From positions 38,497,942 to 38,561,941 of the forward strand of contig OX387188.1 in NCBI GenBank assembly GCA_947561395.2: a stretch of DNA of 64,000 nt, written 5' to 3'. Made by a program: the position numbers and the translations under genes. The DNA comes from Buxus sempervirens (taxonomy: Eukaryota; Streptophyta; Magnoliopsida; Buxales; Buxaceae). The notes beneath the pieces are model-generated. The model was not told the DNA's origin, ran no database searches, and was given only the letters and a program-made list of their open reading frames with translations. Below, piece by piece: positions 9,801 through 20,054 of this stretch; position 1 is the first letter of the stretch, and every line of letters starts with the position of its first letter.

Positions 9801-12034
9801 ACGCTAGGAGCAACATGATTGGGGAGATTGAAAACAGATCAACATTTCTATTAGCTGTATGTTAAATGTTTCATGTGTTTCATTTTTATCTTATCTTGTT
9901 GGGTTGGAGGTCTGAGAGCATCTTGTAGTTTGACACAACGAAACTTTGTGGCCCTGTTCAGGTGAAAGCTGATGTGGAGACACAAGGTGATTTTGTTCAG
10001 TCCTTGGCAACTGAAGTCCGAGCAGCTTCCTTTACCAATATTGAAGATCTTGTTGCATTCGTGAACTGGCTTGATGAGGAACTCTCCTTCTTGGTATGCA
10101 TTTTAAACTTCAGCTATAATATTGTGTTATTTATAAATGTTAGACGCTTCCCCTTGTCTTATTGTTTAATAGTAGCACTAAGAATTAACTGATATTGCTT
10201 TGGAAAGAGTAATTTACTCAATTCCAATTCTGCTTTATTTATTACAGTTTATTCAATTTCTTGGAATTACTACTTGAGAAGTAATTTAATTTTATTGTAC
10301 AAACTGCATAAATATTTCTCTTTTTCCTGCTTGAGTAAGGTAGGGAGGGACCAGCATTATGCTCTCCTATGCCTGGTTCAATCATATTCTTTCCTTTTGT
10401 TTTGGCAAGGTTGATGAGCGTGCAGTTCTCAAGCACTTTGATTGGCCTGAAGGAAAAGCGGATGCATTGAGGGAGGCAGCCTTTGAATACCAGGACTTGA
10501 TGAATTTAGAAAAGAAAGTATCTTCTTTTGTCGATGATCCTAAACTATCCTGTGACTCTGCACTGAAGAAGATGTACTTGTTGCTGGAGAAGTTAGTATT
10601 TCCTACTCTAGCCTGTTTTCATGTGTTTTTCTTACACTAATCTGATCAGAAAAAATATCCACCTTTCTCTAGTATTCGACCTGTAAATGATATCCGCTAC
10701 ATCTTTAAATTCCATTTCAGGGTTGAACAAAGTGTCTATGCACTCTTACGGACAAGAGACATGGCTATTTCACGGTATCGAGACTTTGGCATTCCAGTTG
10801 ACTGGTTGTCGGACTCAGGCATAGTAGGAAAGGTATGCTTCATTCCTTAATTACACAAGAACTAGGGCAATCAAAGGCCTTGTGTGTCTGTGTATATGCA
10901 GACCCAGTTAGAACTCTCGACTCTTGACTGTGTGAACCAAATGTAATTGCTATACTTTACAAAACTAGTAACCTTCATGGTAGTTATCCGCTAGATGGTC
11001 TTTGAAACCTTGCTTTGGATGTTCAAAAGTATCTCTCTCAAATTATGAAAACTCTTGCATATGTAGATTTTTTCTCCCTAACAAGTGAAAGATCTTACTT
11101 AGCCACATGGATATCAACCTTTCTACAAATTAACTACAATATTTGGAGTAGTTCAAATGCCAAGGAACAAAGAGAAGACTCAAGTCTAAAAGACACTGCA
11201 TCCTCAACAGACACCATTCTAGTCAATTAGATATTATTAAATTTCTTTGATCTTGAGAAATCCATTAATATTCTCAAGGGATCAATCATGGCCAGAAACA
11301 ATCTATTTTTATCATTTTACTTTAAGATATTATCTCTAGTTCTTGATAATGGCCTACTTAAATTTTCTTACCCATTGCAGATCAAACTCTCCTCTGTGCA
11401 ATTAGCAAGGAAGTACATGAAACGTGTAGCATCGGAGCTTGATGCAATGGATGGACCCGAGAAAGAGCCGAACAGAGAATTTTTGCTTCTGCAAGGCGTG
11501 CGCTTTGCCTTCCGCGTTCATCAGGTACCCTTTACAGTCCCATATCTGTTTCTATTAATATACTCAAAGCTCATTGTGTGGATGTGGGGGTACTGTAGTG
11601 CCTTTATTTTGAATTTCTGCAAATCACCCTGTGGACGAGCTAGGGAGTAAGAAAAAACTCAAACCTGATGTTCAATTGTATGTGTGGTCAGTCTTGTACC
11701 CGGTTCTGGTTTGTTTGGACTTTGGATCAAAAGTCCAATAATTAAAGAAAATGAAACGCCTTCCATGATGATTAATCTTGTTTTAAGGAGTTTCATACTA
11801 AAAAATCTATCAACTTTAGCAAATCTTTTCTGCTTACCTGTTTCCAAATCTTGTAGAACTTAAAAGTCCTTGACTTATATTTCACAATTCATTTCAAGAA
11901 AATGAATGAAACTCTGACTCGAAATTGATTTCCAGTTTGCGGGAGGCTTTGACGCTGAGAGTATGCGGGCTTTTGAAGAATTGAGGAGTCGTGTCCACAC
12001 ACAAACCATTGACACCAACAAACCAGAAACATGA
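6810..12034 (+). CDS. CHUP1: CHLOROPLAST UNUSUAL POSITIONING 1 (CHUP1)
   Basis: Nine coding exons: 6810-6900, 7008-7081, 7243-8010, 8462-9856, 9962-10093, 10410-10591, 10721-10832, 11381-11524, 11936-12034. All junctions are GT-AG with phases that match, giving 998 aa, close to the roughly 1000 aa of Arabidopsis CHUP1. The start MIVRLGFLVAASIAAYAV is the family's hydrophobic outer-envelope anchor. An acidic stretch follows, then a long coiled coil (about residues 125-360, containing REVKLEGELLEYYGLKEQES), a Ser-rich linker, a proline-rich segment (about 685-715) and the conserved C-terminal domain from HRAPELVELYQSLMKR (about 724) to the end. In known plants CHUP1 sits on the chloroplast envelope, binds actin and profilin, and is needed for chloroplast photorelocation. 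No damage is visible. The family call is firm; exact ends of untranslated regions are unknown. Confidence 0.97.
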
Positions 12035-12474
12035 ATTTTATTATCTTACGTACCGTCCTTCAAATTCTTCATGTCTATCTCATATCCATACATCGTATAT
12101 ATTTCATTTTCTTCTTCATATTGTAAAGGGTATCTCTGTATTTAATGCTGTACCATCACTGGTTTAGTCAAAGCAAAATAGTGTTTATATACTGCAATTG
12201 TAATAGTGATCATCCAATATTAACTTCATATGAAGATATGGAAAACAAAAATTTTCAGTACTCTAGTTGGACGGCTGGGAGTGGGCGTACTTATTTACTT
12301 CCATAGCCCGTGCAACACAGAATCCACACGTCCTGAAGAAAAAGAGTCAGTCCACTCGTAGCGAATCCTGGAGCCTGACACGCTCAGAACTCGTATGGCG
12401 TTGCACCATGTGTAACTCTGCATGCTAAACTGAACCAGTTTCCGTTACATCTGTCCACACACCTAATCGTTCTT
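12035..12474 (+). other. CHUP1 3' end and oleosin upstream region
   Basis: This is the short spacer between two genes on the same strand. It must contain the CHUP1 3' untranslated region and the oleosin promoter. No further gene is seen. Confidence 0.5.
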
Positions 12475-12481
12475 CTATAAG
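12475..12481 (+). promoter_or_regulatory. TATA box of the oleosin gene
   Basis: CTATAAG lies about 100 bases before the oleosin start codon, with a CT-rich leader (TCTCTCTC, about 12540-12565) between. Spacing is right for a plant TATA box. Inferred from position only. Confidence 0.5.
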
Positions 12482-12579
12482 CACAGTGCACGCATCACTC
12501 GTTACCATCACTCGTTCCCATCTTCACCTCTCCTTCCCTCTATCTCTCTCTCTCTCTGTCTCTCTGCAACAAATTAACT

Positions 12580-13095
12580 ATGGCCGATCGTCAGACGATC
12601 TCAGGCCAAACCCATAGACCTTCTACAAGAACTGGCGGAGTTGGCGGCGGACCCACCACCGGTGGTGGCCAAACGTTTCTCCGGAAACTCCAGGAACGCT
12701 CACCCAATTCAACCCAAGTCATCGGATTCTTGACGCTGGTGATAACCGGTGGGATTTTGCTTCTCCTCACGGGACTAACGTTCACTGCTATCGTACTGGG
12801 TTTGATCTTCTTCACCCCTGTGATTATCTTGTCGAGCCCCATATGGATTCCGGTGGGGACAGTGCTGTTCCTCACAATTGCCGGATTCCTGACGGTCGGC
12901 GGCTTTGGCGTCGCCGTCTTGGCCGGTTTGTCATGGCTGTACAAGTACTTCAAAGGGTGGCATCCACCGGGTTCGGACCGAGTCGACTACGCACGGAGCC
13001 GGATCGCAGATACAGCTAGCCACGTTAAGGATTACGCGAGGGAGTACGGTGGGTACTTTCAGAGCAAGGTGAAGGATGCTGCTCCTGGTGCTTGA
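12580..13095 (+). CDS. Oleosin, probable U-lineage
   Basis: Single exon, 171 aa. Oleosins coat oil bodies in seeds and other lipid-storing cells, stabilising them with a hydrophobic hairpin. The polar N-terminal arm spans residues 1-45. A long uncharged segment (about 46-118) carries the proline knot [12 protein letters not shown], which fits P-x5-SP-x3-P exactly. An amphipathic C-terminal arm follows. There is no 18-residue insertion, so it is a short L-type protein by size. The ending KDAAPGA matches the C-terminal AAPGA signature reported for the U lineage of oleosins, which I recall rather than checked. An AATAAA signal lies 142 bases after the stop. The gene converges on the minus-strand gene at 13393. 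Confidence 0.95.
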   Translation: MADRQTISGQTHRPSTRTGGVGGGPTTGGGQTFLRKLQERSPNSTQVIGFLTLVITGGILLLLTGLTFTAIVLGLIFFTPVIILSSPIWIPVGTVLFLTIAGFLTVGGFGVAVLAGLSWLYKYFKGWHPPGSDRVDYARSRIADTASHVKDYAREYGGYFQSKVKDAAPGA

Positions 13096-13236
13096 TGTTT
13101 TCTTTCTGGTTTTGTTTCTTGACCCTTTTCTTCGACTCTGGTTTTTGAATCTGGGTTCTGCGTTTTTCTAGTTTGGTTATGAAGTTCGAACGAGTTTAAC
13201 ACATCTAGCTCGGGTGAACATCTTCTGATTTAAGGA

Positions 13237-13242
13237 AATAAA
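13237..13242 (+). terminator. Candidate polyadenylation signal of oleosin
   Basis: AATAAA at a suitable distance downstream of the oleosin stop codon. Plant signals are loose, so this is only a candidate. Confidence 0.4.
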
Positions 13243-13392
13243 GTACACTTGTTCTTGTTTTCTTCCCAAAATCCTGTTTTGAGCAACAATTATAAATCTC
13301 GCGCTCTTTTGTATGCAATATATAAAACGAAACAAAAGAAAACAAAAACGAAAATCTCTACTTAAAAAGCTCTGTACATGGACGAAACTTTT

Positions 13393-13860
13393 CTAGTTTC
13401 CGAGCTTCGCCGCCGCCGGAAAAGAGAAGCCATGCAGGGGAGTGGCGCGAGGGGACTTTGGCGGCAGCTCTGGGAGCTGCTTTCCGTCGCAATCATAATA
13501 AATCACACCTGAAAAATCCGGTGGCTGACACTTGTCGCCCATCAGGATCGCTCTTTGCCACAGGCCTCCGTCTCCAAACCCTTCCTCCGGTTCCTTCGAT
13601 CCAGACTCCTCTCCGGTTCTCTTCTTGTACAGGAATGGGATCGCCTTGCTACTGATCGCTGTAAGAAACTGCTTTGCCGACAGCGATCTTGGTGCAACAA
13701 CTGATGATGAATTACTCGAGTTGCTCCCGAACTTGCTTGAAAATCGGCTGGAGTGCTTGGCACACAGAGCAACAAGAGCGGATACAGAGACCAACAGGCC
13801 GAGTGCCAGCGCTGCGGCTTCTAAGGCGTTAACGCCGGCGATATGCGGTAGCCGGACCAT
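13393..13860 (-). CDS. Small single-TM plant protein of unknown function
   Basis: Single exon, 155 aa. The N-terminus carries one hydrophobic segment (about residues 10-33, ALEAAALALGLLVSVSALVA). Then come a Ser-rich stretch (36-60), a basic middle, and a compact C-terminal motif with WQRAILMGDKCQPPDFSG followed by VIYYD and a PPKSPRATPL tail. I recall this W-Q-x-x-I-L-M-G-x-K-C-Q-P pattern from small uncharacterised plant proteins but cannot name the family. The start codon is supported by a TATA box 57 bases upstream and by the hydrophobic segment starting soon after it. Codon use and GC content are well above the surrounding DNA, as expected for a real gene. Function unknown. Confidence 0.8.
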   Translation of the reverse strand: MVRLPHIAGVNALEAAALALGLLVSVSALVALCAKHSSRFSSKFGSNSSNSSSVVAPRSLSAKQFLTAISSKAIPFLYKKRTGEESGSKEPEEGFGDGGLWQRAILMGDKCQPPDFSGVIYYDCDGKQLPELPPKSPRATPLHGFSFPAAAKLGN

Positions 13861-13916
13861 GTCGATTACTCAAATTGGGGACTGGTTTTAGTCTTTCAAC
13901 GGTCGAGGTGGGTTTG

Positions 13917-13925
13917 CTATTTATA
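13917..13925 (-). promoter_or_regulatory. TATA box for the 155-aa minus-strand gene
   Basis: On the minus strand this reads TATAAATAG, a near-consensus plant TATA box 57 bases before the start codon. A transcription start about 30 bases downstream would leave a leader of roughly 25 bases, which is short but workable. Confidence 0.6.
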
Positions 13926-14326
13926 GGTGAAGCCTGGGTATATCGCTTATCCATGACTTTCAAAGTTCAAACTTTTTCATGGTGGGATCAAACCGGAATG
14001 AAATCTATAAATTAATGAAGAGTTATGATCTGGTGAGTTTACGAATTAATTGTAATTAATTTTTTATCCAATCATCAACTCGGTTCAGTTTTAATCTAGA
14101 CCCACACGCGGTTCATTTTTTAGAAAACCCGAAACGGAACCAACATGTGTACAATAAAACCCATTACCGGTTTGACAATTTAAAAACCAAAACCGGTTAC
14201 TTTTGTATTCTTTAAATCGAAGACGGAACAATTGAGATCTTTTAGAACCTCAATCTGTATTTTTATTTGGAGCCTTCGTAGGATCATGTCATATGTATTA
14301 AAAAAAGCCTCCACAGGATCATGTAT
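13926..14326. other. Intergenic region, no gene seen
   Basis: Upstream DNA of the minus-strand gene. Between about 14070 and 14210 there are GGTTCAGTTTT, ACCGGTTT and AACCGGTTAC words, as in decayed hAT-type MITEs. AGGATCATGT is present twice at about 14280 and 14315. No reading frame is convincing. Confidence 0.4.
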
Positions 14327-14335
14327 TAAAAAAAA

Positions 14336-14516
14336 GGACTCACATCCTCTGCTGGGTGCCAAGCAATGCTGGGCATCCAGCATTCAATGGGATCCGGGCA
14401 CGTCAGCACCACATTAAAAATAATGTGACTTGTGTCGGGCTGATGTTGACATGCCCGGATCCCATTGGATGCTGGATGCCCAGCAGTTTTGGGCACCCAG
14501 CAGAGGATGTAAATCC
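14336..14516. mobile_element. Palindromic MITE with terminal repeats of about 70 bases
   Basis: The left end reads GGACTCACATCCTCTGCTGG and the right end, reversed, GGATTTACATCCTCTGCTGG. The arms continue to match through CTGGGCATCCAGCA and AATGGGATCCGGGCA. The element is bordered by TAAAAAAAA on both sides (14327-14335 and 14517-14525). That is the 9-base length of Mutator-type elements, but a homopolymer makes it weak evidence. Non-coding; the transcript would fold almost end to end. Confidence 0.8.
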
Positions 14517-14525
14517 TAAAAAAAA

Positions 14526-14933
14526 ATCATATCATGTATATAAAAAAAAAGGGCTTGAATGATCATATATGTGTAAATTTTTTATTACCCTCAGCATGAT
14601 CCTAAGAAAAGCTTCAAAACTCAACATGAATGATAATGTAGATAAAGGCTTCATAGGATGTGAACTAAAAACCCAATCAAATAGTTTTGACCTCCCTTTT
14701 TAAAAAAGACAAATAGCCTTTTTTTAGTATAGAACTAGAACCAACCCTAATTAAAACGTATGTATTTTTGAAGTTGGTTTAGGTTCGGTAACTTCGGTTC
14801 AGTTTGACCATAAAATCATAATCAAATCGAAACCAAATTGATTTTTTTTAGTGTAGAAGAAGAACCAACCCTTATTAATAAAAACCCAAAACCAACCCTA
14901 ATCGGTTCGATTAGGATAACAAGTGGTTAACAA
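14526..14933. other. Intergenic repeat-rich DNA
   Basis: From about 14730 to 14915 the sequence is made of GGTTCGGTAAC, CGGTTCAGTTTGACC and ACCAACCCTAATC words in both orientations, likely an eroded hAT-type MITE. No gene is supported. Confidence 0.35.
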
Positions 14934-15200
14934 GTGGTGGTAGTGGTGGAAGATGACATTCCACTGAAGCCACTAGGAAGGGATGCAACTCGAGATGCTT
15001 TGTTTAAGTGGTTTACGGAGGCATACCACAGGATAATGAGTATCCAGGTGTCACGAGGTAATGGTCGGCACGCAGAGTGGCCGAAACGGAGGTTCGAGCA
15101 AATTAGGAAGACGGTGCTGAGGTTGGTGCTGGTTGGGTCAACGCCAGTGGCTGAAGTCGACACGCCGAGGAACAAGACGAAACCTGGGGTGGATCTTTAA
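14934..15200 (+). CDS. Unrecognised open frame of 88 aa
   Basis: An intact frame of 88 aa with higher GC and a more protein-like composition than its surroundings, including DIPLKPLGRDATRDALFKWF and a charged C-terminal half. It follows directly on a repeat-rich stretch. I recognise no domain. It could be an exon of a decayed or mobile-element-borne gene, since open but unconnected frames continue to about 15870. There is no promoter or partner exon to support a functional gene. Confidence 0.2.
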   Translation: MVVVVEDDIPLKPLGRDATRDALFKWFTEAYHRIMSIQVSRGNGRHAEWPKRRFEQIRKTVLRLVLVGSTPVAEVDTPRNKTKPGVDL

Positions 15201-16796
15201 TTGTATTTCCTGTTTTTTAATGAGAGGCTGCAGATTGACCTAGTTACAGTTGCAGCAAGTTGCCGAGTCGGTCGCAAGTTGGGTGCTCAGCCTTGCTCGT
15301 GGGTCCACCAGAGGAAGACCTGGTCCAAAAACCACTTATATAGATTTCGTGGTTGTGGGTGCATGTTTGGTAGGATGAAGTGGCGGAACAGGATGTGCAT
15401 CATGATGATGTCATCTCCCTCATGAATAATGTCAATTGGTGCTTATCATGCAACTATCTATGGTGCATTCTTGAATCCATGGTGCATCATGAATGACGAA
15501 TACAATGGGAAGAAAATGTGGCTTGTTATCTCTCCATTTACTTTATTTTTGCTTATTAGTAGGCGACCTTCCACTGTGGGTTTACTTGTTCAAGATTCTA
15601 AAGGCCAGGCAGCCTAGCTTAATTAGTAATGGTTGACTCGAGAGGCCGCGCCCCAAATCCCTAAACGCGTTCATATAGATCAACATAGTCACCCCGCACC
15701 TTTTGTTTCACATGAGGAGTCAGCTCTTGGGGTTAGTCATTTGTTCTTCTCTTGTTGGTGCGTTTCATTGAGACCGGCAAACCAAGTCATCTTTGAAAAG
15801 CTTGAACTGCCACTGACTCTAATTTATTCAAGGGAAGAAACCAATCCAAATGGAGCTGAGAAATAGACACTGGACCTGGACTTTGACGGTGACCAAATGG
15901 AACTGGAAAGTTGTATCTTTTGGGAGAGTGAATTTGACGTGCCCTTATTAGCATTATTTTTATGGCACTTACTTAGCACGTGAGCTTGATAATACAAGAA
16001 AATAAAATCTTAACCAGTATGGTTACACAATTTAGAGGTCCTGGAGCACTGTTGAATCTTAGACATCAATATCCGGCCCTAGATGCATAGCATCACATTT
16101 GTGGGCCTTTAGTGCTTTGGGTACGAAATATTATGACTTACCTACTGCAACAATGTTGATTAAACTACCTTTCCCCTAACTTGCTCAATGAAAATTATCA
16201 TTCAACAATGTTGATAAAACCACATGTTAGGGTTGCCTAAGATCCACATAAGCTATGCTCAAGTCGATCATTTTACCTGATAGAGTATATTATTTCAAAA
16301 AAAAAAAAAAAAAAAAAAAAAGGCAAAGGATAAAATGTTACGTATATAATGATAAAGATTGCTGAAGTTCATGCCTTCGAGGCTAATTTGTCCTATTGCG
16401 AAGTATAATATTATGTGGAAGTAAAAAAAAAACATAAGTGTGAAAGGAACACCAAGACATTCATGGCCTGTAAAACGGTCAAAGTCGGTAGTTTGAATCA
16501 TCTATGATGTAACCCTCCAACTTCTCTTGAAATTAATGTTGGGCACATGGACCTGTATCTCTAGTGACTGCTTGTTGTCTAACATATATTGCAAGGGATA
16601 CTACGGCACTTCTACTCATTAATTAGTTTTGAACTTTCTAGGCTAAAAGCAAATTAACCCAAAAGATTATGGCTTTAGAAAGTTTTAAAAGAGTTTTGTA
16701 TCCCTTAAATAAACTACCCACAGCACACTTTAATCCCTTTAGAAAATTCTAATAACTCACATATCCCCTAAAAAACCACACAACCATGACTTATAT
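15201..16796. other. Intergenic region, no supported gene
   Basis: Short open frames at 15201-15425, 15429-15617 and 15633-15866 follow the 88-aa frame but resemble nothing I know and are not joined by clear splice sites. A run of 25 A lies at 16297-16321. It may be the tail of an old retroposed sequence, but no body was recognised before it. Confidence 0.4.
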
Positions 16797-16947
16797 GTAG
16801 CCATATCAGCTGGTCCCTTACGTTGGAAGATCTGTTGGTCCAACGGTGGAAGGTGTGTAAGCATAGGCTTCATGTACCTATGTGGACACATACATCACCG
16901 TTGGACCGGCAGATATTCCAGCCAAGGGCTCCAACAGATTTGAAGTC
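16797..16947. mobile_element. Mutator-type palindromic MITE, copy 1 of 2
   Basis: Near-perfect inverted arms meet around GGTCCAACGGTG / CACCGTTGGACC. The copy at 55492-55641 has the same outer ends (GCCATATCAGCTGG here, GGCTATATCAGCTGG there on the other strand) and practically the same length. The flanking nonamers are GACTTATAT (16788-16796) and GACCTATAT (16948-16956), an 8 of 9 match. Non-coding. Confidence 0.8.
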
Positions 16948-16956
16948 GACCTATAT

Positions 16957-18088
16957 AATCAACCATTTATGGGTACAAGTGCCACCCTTAGGAAATTAAT
17001 ATTAATATGCAACGGTTAGATGAGGCATAACCTATCAGGAGGATTGTGTTGCAGGAATATATATCATGATACCATATCTAGATTTTAGTATTTTCACAAC
17101 ACCAGAAAAAAGGGTTTATTCTCAGTTGCACAAATGGACACTTTCTTCCTCTCTATATCTGCAGAAAAATTAGAGATAAACACTATAGTTTAAAAACAAA
17201 AAAAAAAAAAAAAGTTGGAAAAGATAAGCTTTTAGCTCCTCAAAGTTTTAAAAAAAGGGACAAGCATTTTAATTGGAGAATCCTCTACCATGATGGGAAT
17301 TTCTTGACAAATCTCTTTCATGATGACATTTTATTGTTGCACTAGCTAACCTTTTCTCTCTCCCTGGAATTCTTCCTGCTTACCTATAATTGACGTCAAT
17401 TAATGAAGGGCATGGTCCCACATTATACACATAATTCACAAACAAAAACCCAATCACAATTAGCTACAGATGACTGAAATGTCATTGTCTTTAATTAGTC
17501 TTTATCGCATTCAATCTACCTTTAACAATCCCCCTCTATCCCTTTCTGTAATCTGTAGTCTCTCTCAAATTTTTTTTTTTAAATTTTCTGGGAACGTAAT
17601 ACACCCTCTGTCGGTTGCAAGTCAACTCTACCTATCAATACAATACTTCCCTTACACGCCGTGCCGTCGCAGCTACTCATTATTTCTTACTTAAAAATCC
17701 TTCATTAATTATATCACAAGAATTATAAAGAGCATGTACTAATTAAATTCCTGAGTACTGAATGAAATTAACAGTTACTCTCGATCGAACTGCTCAAATA
17801 TTGATTCGATCATTCAATATTCTCTTCCATTTGAAGACTAATCTTCTTTTTCTTCTCATCATAATAATACATATACAGACATATAATCACTAAAACATAC
17901 ATTAATTTCATCTCAGTAGTATGATCTGAATTAGGATTTTCACAATCAGATAACAGAAAAACGAAAAGAATAATGGCGGACGCACAAGCAATTAATATCA
18001 GTGAATATTTCTCTCAACTTCTGTGGATCGAGTTGATGATTAATGTATAACAACATTACTGTAAGAGGCATCACCTCGTGGGACCTCA
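16957..18088. other. Intergenic region downstream of the CLE gene
   Basis: AT-rich DNA with short poly-A and poly-T runs. I see no gene, repeat of note or RNA. It contains the 3' flank of the minus-strand CLE gene. Confidence 0.5.
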
Positions 18089-18424
18089 TCAATGGTGCAA
18101 TGGGTTGGGACCCGTCGGTACCAGCCGCTTTTCGACGCCGTATCGTGGATCGATCTCGCCGTCCGCCGGTTCTGGCTCAGGCTGCATCAGAACATCTGGT
18201 GAGTGCTTTGACTGGTGTCGGCGCCGGTGACGATGTCTCGTAAACGGGGTGAAGTCGAATTTGGTTGCCAACACTTTCCGATTGATCAATGTTTTACGAG
18301 GAATCTGTGGATGGGTGTTGCTGATCTTGGGCTGGAAATTACACCATCCATGAAATAACAAGAGAAGAAGAGAGAGCCAGAGAACAGTACTGAATACTAA
18401 ATGTGAAATCTTGGGAGGAGCCAT
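18089..18424 (-). CDS. CLE peptide precursor (CLE9-13-like)
   Basis: A 111-aa secreted prepropeptide without introns. I chose the internal ATG at 18424 because it starts directly on a signal peptide (MAPPKISHLVFSTVLWLSLL, hydrophobic to about residue 27). An upstream in-frame ATG at 18553 would bury that signal behind 43 residues. The middle holds KFDFTPF, seen in the Arabidopsis CLE9-13 group, and a very basic RHRHRRRH stretch. The last 12 residues are the CLE dodecapeptide RLVPTGPNPLHH, ending exactly at the stop. It keeps the conserved first R, the two central prolines and the terminal H-H. Such peptides are cleaved out, modified and sensed by CLAVATA1-type receptor kinases in meristem, vascular or stomatal signalling. 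The specific role here is unknown. Confidence 0.92.
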   Translation of the reverse strand: MAPPKISHLVFSTVLWLSLLLLLFHGWCNFQPKISNTHPQIPRKTLINRKVLATKFDFTPFTRHRHRRRHQSKHSPDVLMQPEPEPADGEIDPRYGVEKRLVPTGPNPLHH

Positions 18425-19005
18425 GGTGATGAAGGAGGAAGAGGAGAAGAGGAAGCATGGGGATGTGAAATGTGGAGAGATCCAGAGAGAAAGAGAGTAT
18501 TTCAGTAGATGGGGGGACTTGGAAGATTGACAGCTTGAATCTGATGGATCCACATAAGAAATATTAAGAGGAGTTGAAATGGGGCTGTGTTTGCTTCCAT
18601 GAGACTCCGTTTTTATGGTAGTTTATGTGAGAAATCCGATCACAGAGAGAGAGAGAGAAACCCTTTTCCAATAAAACTGCTTCCTTCCCGTTCAAGGAAC
18701 AAAAGGTGGTGTAATTAAGATGCATTTGTCAAACCTTTCCTTGAATTCTAGTTTCTTTAATTTGCTTCAAATTCATTGACTGCTGCATAAACTCTCTCTC
18801 TTTCTTCTTCTTACTGTAAACATTCCCTTTTCTTATGGGAATGGACATGAATTTGTGAATTCGGGTTTGGCGAAATGTAAGGGCCCTGTCGGGTAGACCA
18901 CGAAGACGGTGTAGACTGCACTCTTCATATTAATTTGTTTCCGCTTCCCAGTTGCCACGTACATTGAGAGGCGAGAATTTCTCAAGGAGCGAGACAAGTC
19001 AAGAC
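18425..19005 (-). promoter_or_regulatory. Upstream region of the CLE gene
   Basis: No gene. A GA-repeat lies at about 18642-18658. GAGA/CT-rich tracts are common in plant leaders and promoters. No TATA box stands out. Confidence 0.3.
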
Positions 19006-19390
19006 TTAGGTTGCGTTTGGATACAGCAGTTTCTTGGCATCCAAAAACAACTTTAATTATTTCAACGCTTATATATGGCATGGAGAAGACATCAACTGGA
19101 GGGTTTAACTCAGGGTTTGGAATCCTAGAATACTCGTCGGTACTTGTCTGTACCAAATACATTGTTCTTTTAATTTTAGTGATAAAGTTTATATTATTAT
19201 TAGTTCTTAAAATATAGAATAGATATATCATGATAATCAGTCGCTTGTGTTATTATTATTAAAATGGGAATGATACAAATCAATTCTTCATAAGTTCATC
19301 CAATCAGTGGAATTGGATTTTAAATTAATTCTTCATGGAATTATAATTCTTAATTCCAATTCCAATTCATTGAACCAATCGGGGCCTAAA
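19006..19390. repeat. Possible MITE
   Basis: The left edge TTAGGTTGCGTTTGGATAC and right edge CCAATCGGGGCCTAAAC are of the common plant MITE type (roughly TAGGNNNCGTTTGG reversed). The match is partial and the target duplication was not found. No gene lies inside or in 19391-19826. Confidence 0.3.
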
Positions 19391-19826
19391 CATTCTTGCA
19401 ATTTGTCAAGAAGCAACTCTTCAATGGCTTAGCTTTGTCCTCCTTTTTCCCCCGTCGGCCAATTGATTAGGCAAACTTAAGATTTCACTGTTATCCGACT
19501 TGATCAGTCACCTGTACTAAAAGCTAATTTTGATACAACTATGAATAGTGATATTTATAAAATCACACTCCATGGGTAAAATTAGAGCCTTACTACAAAA
19601 TTTATTTTTTATGAAACTAACAACTAGCTATTGCCTATTGGTGGGCTTGGCTTGTTGGGCCGTGCCCAACCGTATCATTTCACACGCCGTGACATTGGGC
19701 CCTGCTGAATAGGCCAGTGGTCCAAGAAGACTGTCCCATCATGGAATGAGTGGGTCGGGTCGACATGCGGGCGTGGCATGACCCGTTTGACATTCCTAAA
19801 CAACTTACAGTAGACGGATGAAACCA

Positions 19827-20054
19827 AGTAGTAGTGGTTCAATGGTCCAACGCATTACTCCCAGGTAATTTAGAGGCTAGAGGTCCAAGTATCAAATCCC
19901 CTGAAGGGTTACTCCAAGGACTAACCAAAGACTAAGGCAATTATGCGCTTACAGGAACAATAACAATGCACTCTCGTGGTGTTGTGGTGGGGTCAACCAT
20001 GGTCGTAGCCCTTTTCCCAATTTTATTTCGTTTGTCAAAAAAAAAAAAAAAAAA
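19827..20054 (+). mobile_element. Probable tRNA-derived SINE, plus strand
   Basis: The body has an A-box-like TAGTGGTTCAATGG and a B-box-like GTATCAAATCCC about 50 bases later, then a non-tRNA part ending in 18 A (20037-20054). This is the architecture of a polymerase III-driven SINE. It inserted about 320 bases before the TAF2 start codon. Target duplication not identified. Confidence 0.5.

Noticed and set aside
12591-12953. 120-aa open frame on the minus strand
   Set aside because: It is the antisense of the oleosin coding region, whose high GC content leaves open frames on both strands.
13532-13891. 119-aa plus-strand open frame opposite the small membrane protein gene
   Set aside because: The minus-strand frame has the TATA box, signal-like hydrophobic segment and motif structure; the plus-strand one has none.
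16297-16321. Poly-A run as the tail of a processed gene copy
   Set aside because: No gene-like or SINE-like body could be recognised before it.
18425-18553. Longer CLE precursor starting at the upstream ATG
   Set aside because: It would add 43 residues before the signal peptide, which must be N-terminal for secretion.
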